Source of the DNA: Chara braunii
Lineage: Eukaryota; Streptophyta; Charophyceae; Charales; Characeae
DNA length: 26,540 bases
Assembly (NCBI GenBank): GCA_003427395.1
Contig: BFEA01000139.1
Coordinates: 837,306-863,845 of the forward strand
Direction of reading: 5' to 3'
This document shows positions 19,526-26,540 of the stretch, piece by piece. The notes beneath the pieces were generated by a model. It made no database searches, was not told the DNA's origin, and saw only the letters and a list, made by a program, of their open reading frames with translations. Made by a program: the position numbers and the translations under genes. Every line of letters begins with the position of its first letter. Within the stretch, counting starts at the first letter, position 1.

Positions 19526-21644
19526 CAATCTGAAATAATAATTGGAAGAATCAAAATCATCATGTGATACATCCAACAACACAAGATCAAAATAAAATCC
19601 GACTACCCTGGGTCGAACTCTACAAAACAATCATACAACCGCCAACAAGGAGTTGGCTACCGACAATAACATTCATGCAGCCGACAAGGTAATCGGCTGC
19701 CTTGGTTTCGACTTGATGAGGCACCCTGCCAAAGTCATTCATTCCACCCTACCACTGACCTAAAATTAGACACACACACATATATTCATACATTCCCAAT
19801 CTTTTTTGATGACAAACTGTTTTGCGCATGATTCTTGATCAAGTGCATTGCTTGAAGTGTTGCATATCTCTCCCTCTAGGAAGTGGTCTGGGGTACTCCT
19901 CCTCCTCGCCCGAGCACAGGACTCGGATATCAGAAGTCGGACCGTCTCCGCCGAATCGGCAAAGTACCCCCCCGTAGAAATGGTTCATTCTGGGTCGATA
20001 ACACGGTCGGCTCCTAAAGCAACGAACCTTTATCCCAGATACTTCCCAAAAAAAAAAAAAATGTGTCCAGTGCGAGTAGCTTTCAATTATTCTCATTTTT
20101 CTTAAGTTCAGGGTAACTTGGACGAAAGAAGTCGAAAGAGAATGAAGGTCATTTGGTATAGGTAGATAAGGTCGTTCAGGATAGAACGGGTCAATGTTCG
20201 AGAAAAACTAAGTCTATTTGACTTCATCTTTTTTATTTCATTCGCATTCATTTTACGACACACACTAACTTTATCTTTATTTTTTATTTTTAAACCACAA
20301 GTCATTTTGACAAGTAGACAAATTGGAAGGTAGAAAGAAGACAATATTTTTCATCATTCCTTGTAGACACAATCAACCTCCTTTGCAAGCGTTTTTCTAC
20401 CTACATACACTGCACGCAGCAAAACAAGTTCAAAAGAAACCAATATAACCCATACTCAAGTCAAACTTTTTCATTCACATGCATAACTCGCACAACTTTC
20501 CTCTACCTTTTCTTTTGAACATTCACAACAAACAGGGTCAAGCAAAGTGTGGGTTCACATAGGTATGAAGGGAAGTCTGAGTCAATCAACTGACTGACCT
20601 TGATTCAAGTTTTATCCGACTCACTCAAGAAAGCCGAGTAATACTCCAACCAGATAAAAGTTCATCGTCGTTTAAGTTCAAACTATGAGGCCACAACTCC
20701 ACAACTCGTGGTCGTTTCACTGAACGATGGTCCGCCTCTCTCTTCAAATGCCCGAATAAGCAAGAGGTTGAGTCACACACAAAAAAACTCACGCGAGATA
20801 TCCCTCCAGGAGGGTGTTTCCACAAATGAGTTTCCACGTGGTCCCAATATCCCAGACAGTCCTATCGCAGTCCCAACTCCACCTTAACCTTCAAGGATAC
20901 TTCCCAACCAATCGCAAGTCCACGTTGCCTTAAATCACCATGTCTGGTTACAATAGCCACACCAATATGTCGGTCTCGATCACAATATCAGTCGCATGCC
21001 ATTGCCCGCAATACTAGATGATCCAGAACTCAAAACCGCTCGTCTTATGCGCTATAAAAAAAAATAAAGGTGACCCTGACTAAAAACAGCAGGTGTCAAT
21101 AGCCTCAGCGTTCAGTGTCTTGTGCACTCATTCTGCACTTTCTTCATGCCGCCGGCCCACACCCCACTGCCGCACAATCCCAACCGTGTATTAGTGCAAG
21201 CTCAACCTCTAGGCCACACTCGAATCCACCATAACCGCCGCGCACCATAAAAATAACGGCGGCTCTCCGACACTAATGCCGCAAGTGCCATCACCCCAAA
21301 CGGTCACACCACCAATGTTGCACGGCCAAAACGTTTAGCCACTAAACACTGCTATAAAAAAACTTCGCCGCACAAATCCAACAGTATTGTCCCCACCAGA
21401 TACATCGTTGTTGTCGTGCCTCCAAACGGACAACACTTCCCCTTTGGAAGACCTTGATGCCGCCACGCCGTCAGTCCGGCACCACCTGCCACACACACAG
21501 CACATGCAAAAGGATGGGGCAGAAAGCTCCCAACCCTCAGCTATGGCTTCCTCCCTTTTCCTCCTCCAACTCTCTGCAGACCTCCACTCCACCAGCAACA
21601 TCTCCTCTCCAGCGGCATACAACAGCCAACCAGCATTCACCCAA

Positions 21645-21707
21645 GTGAATATCCCAACAACAGTGCCATAAGTGTGAGGCTGCTAGGTGGAGTGCTGACT
21701 TTTATAG
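21645..21707 (-). promoter_or_regulatory. TATA promoter in the right arm, pointing to the centre
   Basis: Minus-strand CTATAAA at 21701-21707, then a CCTCACACTTATGGCACTG region. It is the mirror of the promoter at 15176, so the two promoters are convergent. Confidence 0.6.
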
Positions 21708-22004
21708 CCAGTTGAAGGCATGTGGGCAGCTGCTTCGCCCACAACCATGCAAAATTCATCAGTGTTTCTGACCCTTGATCTAAATCAACGACCAAGAGCT
21801 TAGTGCACTGGTTTCCCCCTAGGGAAACCAAGGTCATCAACCTCCAGAAGTATCTGACCGTCTTCTTAGCCCAAATACTCCTGTAAATGGTTGTACTCAA
21901 CCATTTACTTCAGCCTGCTCAAAACGAACAGGTGCAGTCTCATTTTTTTCTTTCTTCTTCTTTCTTTTTACCCCCTCCCTCGTTTCCCTGTGCAGGGGCA
22001 ACTC

Positions 22005-22172
22005 GCCGTTCAAAATGAACGGCTGACCCTTCAAATTTTTTCACAAAGTCGAACTAGAGGCAAGCTCAACAGGGGCTTCTATACCTTGTGCCCAGTGCGC
22101 CCGTACCTGAATGCCCACGACGCCAGGTTTGGGCTCGCTATGAACCTGCTGCCCGTTTCAAAGTGAACGGGC
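22005..22172. repeat. Pair of GCCCGTTC-type palindromes at the outer end of the right arm
   Basis: GCCGTTC (22005-22011) with GAACGGC (22017-22023), and GCCCGTT (22151-22157) with AACGGGC (22166-22172). The segment between them aligns with 14648-14770 in reverse complement. Confidence 0.85.
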
Positions 22173-22266
22173 GCAGGGGTAGTGCTGTAACAAAAAGGGA
22201 ACGAACGAGGGGGGGGGAATGGTCGCGTTGCTTTCCTTACCAGTGGGAGTCAGGCGCGACGCTGGA

Positions 22267-22325
22267 GACTTACCTGTTGGCCGTCACGTCGCCTGTCGTC
22301 GAGAAGCCTGTGGCCAGGTAAGTCC
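22267..22325. repeat. Inverted repeat whose arms read as splice donors
   Basis: GACTTACC-TGTT-GGCC faces GGCC-A-GGTAAGTC, so a CAGGTAAGT-like donor is present on each strand. A 77-codon plus-strand frame from 22088 ends in the donor at about 22318. No gene is recognised. Confidence 0.5.
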
Positions 22326-22456
22326 TTCTAACTCATAAAAATGAGTTGAAGGGAATCTAACAAAAAACAAAGAATCTAAAAAAATCTAGAAAAAAAATCT
22401 GAAGATAAAAAAAGAAAGAAAAACTGGGCAAAAAAAAAAAACAAAAAAAAACGGCA

Positions 22457-25363
22457 GCCTGTGTTACCGATTTTTATCGCCAACCGCTAACGGAGGAGGA
22501 GCAGTGGACTCCCGGGGAGATGACAAGTAAACCCGAGCAAGACATCTGGAACCATGTCCAGAGCCGCCTCAACCTTGCGGATACATGTAAACTGGAAGAG
22601 GATATTACGACAGAGGAGGTGGCAAGAGCGATAGCAGAGCTCCCTAGGCTCAAAACGCCTGGTTTGGACGGAGTACCTGCGTAACTCTATAAGGAACTCC
22701 GCAATCTTTTCGTTGCTCTGCTGACGGGAGCCTACAACGAGGGTCTTAAGGGAGGAACCCTTCCTCAAGGTTTTGCGGATGCGTATGTGGTCCTACTTTT
22801 CAAGAAGGGAGCCAAGGAGGACGTGAGGAACTGACGCCCGATTTCCATCCTGAATGCGCTGTATAAAGTGCTCGCCAAAATCCTGGCAAATCGGTTGAAG
22901 AAAGCCCTACCAAGAATCATCGATTCTACTCTGACCGGGTTCGTGGCAGGTCGCCAGATTTTGTCGAATATTTTACTAGCCCAGCAAATATTGGAGGAGG
23001 AGCAATGCACAGGTCAGGCTTTGGCCTTTGTATCAATAGACCTTGAGAAGGCCTATGATCGAGTCAGATGGGAATTTCTACTGCAAGGTATGGCGAGAAG
23101 GGGATTTGGACCTATCCTGTGCAGTTGGATTCGTAGTCTGTTAAACGGAGCCTCGACTGTGATGCAAGTTAATGGGGTAAGATCGGATAGACTGCAAGTA
23201 ACTCGTTCAGTGAGACAGGGGTGTCCGCTTTCTCCCGCCCTCTATGTCATCTACATTAAGTCAATGCACGAGATACTGCGGGCCGACAGTCGCCTCATCA
23301 GTCTTAAGGCGGGACCAAGAGCGGAACTGCAATCCACAGCCTTTGCGGACGATACGGGCGCAGCGATCATTCCAACGGCTTAGCAGCTGGATATTCGTAA
23401 AGAAGACCTTGCAGTCTTCTGCAGGTACTCAGGAGCACGGGTGAATTGGCAGAAATCTAGGGTCATTTTGCCCCTGGCGATGGACCCTCCAGAAGGGTGG
23501 GACATCCCCACAGTGGGCGAAGGAGAGCGAATGGCATTTCTAGGGGTCAATTTAACACCAAGCTATGGAAGAATCGAGCAGATGGCGATGCGAGCCACAG
23601 CGGCGGTAGCAAGACTGCAAGCATGGAGTGCGAGAGGGAGCATGGGGCCTTTCGGAAAGGCTATAGTGATCAAGAACTCGGTGCTGGCCACCCTGTGGTA
23701 CGAGGGTGCAATACATATGCCAGGGAGGCGTACCTTCCGGTACATTAGAAGGGCGGTCCAAGCGCATCTGTGGTCAAACAACGCGAGGGCAGAGAACTCC
23801 ATATGCAGAGTCGCCTGGAGTAGGCTTACCCAACCAAGAAGATTTGTAGGGTTGGGCCTGCTGGATCCGCGCTTACAGATAATAGCATTGCAACTGCGCG
23901 AGCTCATCTGGGCTCTCTTGCGCTCGGGGGGGGCGACTTGGCAAGAGGTGACGCTGTCTCATCTCGCATATGCTCTCCAGGTCCCTAGAGAACTAGTAGA
24001 CCTATGCCTGCTCAGCAGCTCTGCGATGGGCCATATTCGTAGAGGGACTGTGTGACAAGTGAGGTGTCGCCTCCCGGAAACAGCGGATGCCATTTATAAC
24101 CAGCTGCTCTTTGACAATCGCTTCATCAGTGACGTGGCAGGGGACCCCTACCTATGGCAGGGGCCGCGAGGGGCCTATGGATGGAAATGGGCGGAGCAGG
24201 GCATTTTTAAGGTGGGACACTTGTGGGATGAGAACCGGAAGGACTGGCGAACAAATGAGGAAATGGACCTTGCCCTGCGGGGGCGCATGAAGAGGGGTCA
24301 GCGGGTTAAGGACATGAGAGATGCTATTCCGTCTCAGTGGGTGGAAGTCTTAAAAAAAGACGAGATAGCAGTGGGGCAGTGGGTCAAGCTTAAGGGGAGT
24401 GAGGCACCTGAAAGGCTCTATAGAGTCAAACAGGTAATGCCGAACGGAGACCTGGAGGTCGCTGCATGGCGGGACAGGCCGGGACGGGGTTGGGAGGGTT
24501 TGGGGAAACCACTGCAAGATTTGCACTCCGTGAGAAGAATAGCACGAGTCTTGGTGGAAACGGTTGTGGTATGCGAAGGTGGGAAGAAAGAGGCTGAACA
24601 ATATCTACCCTTTTGCACTGCAACCCGGTTGAGGGATCTTGTTTGGAATCCGGGGGACTGGGAATGGCCCCCCCAGAGGATGCACAGGAGAACTAGACCG
24701 CTCCAAGATGTGACCACAAAGATTGTCTACAACTCGCTGCTGGAACCGGTGAACATCTGTGCGGAACTGAGGGAGAGGTGGGCTAAACGAGAGTGGCTCC
24801 CGGGCATGCGTCTTACTAAATGGACTCAGCGAAGGTGGAATGAACAATGCAACATCATGGTGGCCTTGCCAGACCAGAAGCAGGCGGGCCTGCTATGGCA
24901 GATTTACCATCTGCCAATCCCGACTGCGCAGTGGCAGGCTACCAAAAGTTGTCATAAGGACCAAACTTGTGCTGCAGATTGCGGCCAGGTCGAAACGGTC
25001 CCCCACCTCTTTGTTCGATGTCCAAGGGTGAAGGTGTTTTGGGAGTGGTGGGCGCAGGAAATGGCAGATAAGACACCGCTACAGGTGGATGAAACGACCC
25101 ATGCAGATATCCTTCTGGGTACCCTGGTTAAGGCAAATAGACAGAGCATGGCAGAAATGGTGGTGGAAGAGATTGTAAGGGCAGCTGCGTTATGGGCCCT
25201 GTGGACATTATGAATGAAAGATGTAGGCAAGGAACATCTCCGCCACTTCGGGCCTATCAAGAGAGGGCACTGGAGAATATTCGCATTGCTATATTGGCGG
25301 ATCTGCATCGAAGTAGATGCATAGGGGAAGCAAAGGTGGCAGGCTTTTGGCAGAGATAGACCC
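22457..25363 (+). pseudogene. LINE ORF2 reverse transcriptase, nearly one continuous frame
   Basis: A single frame can be read from 22457 to 25213 with four internal stops (22682 TAA, 22832 TGA, 23381 TAG, 24053 TGA). Order: VTDFYRQPLTEEE (22463); KTPGLDGVPA (about 22653); LLFKKGAKEDVRN (22794); NALYKVLAKILANRL; motif A FVSIDLEKAYD with Asp at 23039; motif B SVRQGCPLSP (about 23210); motif C FADD with Asp codons at 23348-23353; FLGVNL; VIKNSVLATLWYEG (about 23668); GLGLLDP; a barrel-like module (24359-24469); CCHC knuckle TCAADC...VPHLFVRC (24966-25022); AAALWALWTL. A one-base shift at 25210 leads into a tail MNERCRQGTSPPLRAYQERA, stopping at TAG near 25358. It is much less damaged than the LINE at 10142, so probably a younger insertion. 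Confidence 0.92.
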
Positions 25364-25620
25364 CGTTCCCGCAGATGCTGTCGCAGGACCGTAGTACATG
25401 GCAGTTGCAGTTCGGACCAGTCTTGCAACACTATACGCTTGGACTGGAGAATAAGGACACAAGCAGCAGTCAGTCGATAGAATAGATCGGGGCTTGGGTA
25501 GGTAGGCTGTAAGGGGAATGGGAGGACACTGGGGTAGAGGGAGCTAGGTAGATGGTAAGGGGTAAAGGGGGAAATGGGAGGGGGAGCTAAAACTGGGATA
25601 AATGAAAAAAGGGAAGGAAG
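25364..25620 (+). other. 3' region of the LINE, first part
   Basis: Further tail-like frames after the stop near 25358 and a G/A-rich stretch (25500-25620). The long minus-strand frame here is the complement of ORF2 and low-complexity sequence. Confidence 0.5.
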
Positions 25621-25804
25621 AGGAATGGATACGGGCTGTATTGGAGCGTTGAATATACTGCTGGGGACAAGACTCAAACATGTTAGAATAAGGGTGGCCT
25701 AGTGGCTTTAGGAGGAATGGATACGGACTGTATTGGAGCGTTGAATAGACTGCTGGGGACAAGACTCAAACATGTTAGAATAAGGGTGGCCTACTGGCTT
25801 TAGG
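25621..25804 (+). repeat. 92-bp tandem duplication in the LINE 3' region
   Basis: Copies 25621-25712 and 25713-25804 differ at only about three positions. The strong match implies a recent duplication. Confidence 0.95.
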
Positions 25805-25997
25805 TGTTCAGCAAGGTTTTCTCAAGGTGGAATAAGCCTCAATAAGGGAGGCCTACGGGCCTTAGATCGGGTTTTGAACCAGAGGGCGGGTAAATAATGT
25901 CCAGGTCAATATCTGAGGATTGGAAAGCTTGACCAGTGCCGGAGATACTAAAGACGAAGGAGATAGGGTTAAGAAGTAGATGAGACTTAAGGATATA

Positions 25998-26137
25998 GGA
26001 GGCATCCGGTGGTAGGTGCAAAAAAGAGCGTTGAATAGAAAAGGAGATTGATATGAGGGTGAGTGTAAGAGGCATTCGGTGGTGGGTGCAAAAAAGAGCG
26101 TTGAATAGAGAAGGAGATTGATATGCGGGTGATTGTT
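25998..26137 (+). repeat. 70-bp tandem duplication in the LINE 3' region
   Basis: GGCAT(C/T)CGGTGG...GAGCGTTGAATAGA...GGAGATTGATATG at 26001 and 26071, a period of 70. GAGCGTTGAATA is shared with the 92-bp units, so both arrays may derive from one ancestral repeat. Confidence 0.93.
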
Positions 26138-26452
26138 GCAAGAATAAGAAGAGGATTAGACGACCTATATGGGTGTATAGAGGGAGGGATTGACAGGATG
26201 AGAGGCCTGTGAGATTGCTAGAACAGCCCCCCCGGGCCAAGGCCTTCCCTGGGGACCCATCTGTTGCGTGACTGGGTGCTGCTAGGAAGCTTCCCGACCA
26301 ACAGAAGTATCCCTGCGGAGGCTATGGTATGGGAAGTGGGTTTGGTTGTAGCAGTCCCCCCCTTGATAGGCGCCTAGGGCCGCAAGGGTAAGGCTTTCCT
26401 CTTCTCTTACAATCAAACTGTACTTTGGTTTTCAGGCTTGCCGGTGATAAGC

Positions 26453-26516
26453 AACCGGACTGATGCCCCCCAGAATAGAAGGGGCAGTTTTGTTTTGTTA
26501 AAAAAAAAAAAAAAAA
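26453..26516 (+). repeat. LINE 3' stem-loop and poly-A tail
   Basis: AACCGGACT (26453-26461), TGCCCC (26464-26469) pairing with GGGGCA (26481-26486), then TTTTGTTTTGTT and 17 A. Same order as at 13398-13431. Confidence 0.8.
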
Positions 26517-26540
26517 TGCGCTGGGGGCAACCGGGAGGGA

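Larger units (their letters stand above)
19395..22445 (-). repeat. Right arm of the very long inverted repeat
   Basis: Minus-strand counterpart of 14500-17745 (anchors given there). It is about 300 bases shorter between the palindromes and the inner end. The outer end is A-rich (22330-22450), the complement of the T-rich outer end of the left arm. Minus-strand open frames (21335-21640; 19839-20096) do not keep frame with their partners, so I do not call genes. Confidence 0.88.
22455..26516 (+). mobile_element. 5'-truncated L1-type LINE with 3' end and poly-A
   Basis: The element starts within ORF2, before the RT domain and right after an A-rich tract. ORF2 runs to about 25213, with tail coding to about 25360; then comes a ~1.1-kb 3' region with tandem duplications, a stem-loop (26459-26488) and 17 A (26500-26516). 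The endonuclease is missing. It belongs to a different subfamily from the LINE at 10142 but has the same domain order and 3' terminus. Confidence 0.85.

Noticed and set aside
2701-24055. All internal stops in the integrase, third ORF and LINE ORF2 could come from C-to-T change, suggesting methylation decay or RIP-like mutation.
   Set aside because: Every stop codon has a CAA, CAG or CGA precursor, so this is not evidence without aligned sister copies.
24952-25677. 241-codon minus-strand open frame.
   Set aside because: It is the complement of LINE ORF2 and of G/A-rich 3' sequence; the Pro/Ser/Leu-rich translation is an artefact of composition.

Overview
Eukaryotic repeat DNA. I find no host gene that I can defend. 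The recognisable coding matter belongs to retroelements: the 3' end of a Ty3/gypsy element (integrase plus an extra ORF) and several L1-type LINE relics (reverse transcriptase, CCHC zinc knuckle of the zf-RVT type). The element types and the TATA/pyrimidine-patch promoters fit a land plant or streptophyte alga with a large genome. The species cannot be told from the sequence. Single N bases at 6259, 9864 and 13669 mark unresolved positions.

Layout. 1-1950: tandem repeats (79 bp x2, 30 bp x5) in unassigned sequence. 1954-4843: gypsy integrase remnant followed by a long third ORF that overlaps the end of pol; both carry stops and the third ORF also frameshifts. 4844-7440: low-complexity sequence, two hairpins, a possible core promoter at 5594-5838, then unassigned GC-rich DNA. 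7440-8713: LINE debris. 9083-9451: two tRNA-derived (SINE-like) heads in opposite orientation. 9475-10108: hairpins, T-rich and A-rich tracts and a TG/GA microsatellite. 10142-13435: a 5'-truncated, decayed LINE. 13512-14499: a fold-back element with ~135-bp inverted ends and a core of palindromic 36-bp repeats. 14500-22445: a very long inverted repeat, two collinear ~3-kb arms around a ~1.6-kb spacer, each arm with a TATA box pointing inward. 22455-26516: a second, better preserved LINE with a 3' stem-loop and poly-A.

How the parts relate. The two LINEs share the order RT, ~40-residue barrel-like module, zinc knuckle, C-terminal tail, and an almost identical 3' terminus whose core recurs at two other places. 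A short palindrome of the type GCCCGTTC-loop-GAACGGGC, often beside a T-rich or A-rich tract, occurs at five places, including near both outer ends of the long inverted repeat. It may mark a family of fold-back elements. The long inverted repeat is the most unusual structure here: if it is transcribed from its two convergent promoters it would give extended double-stranded RNA.
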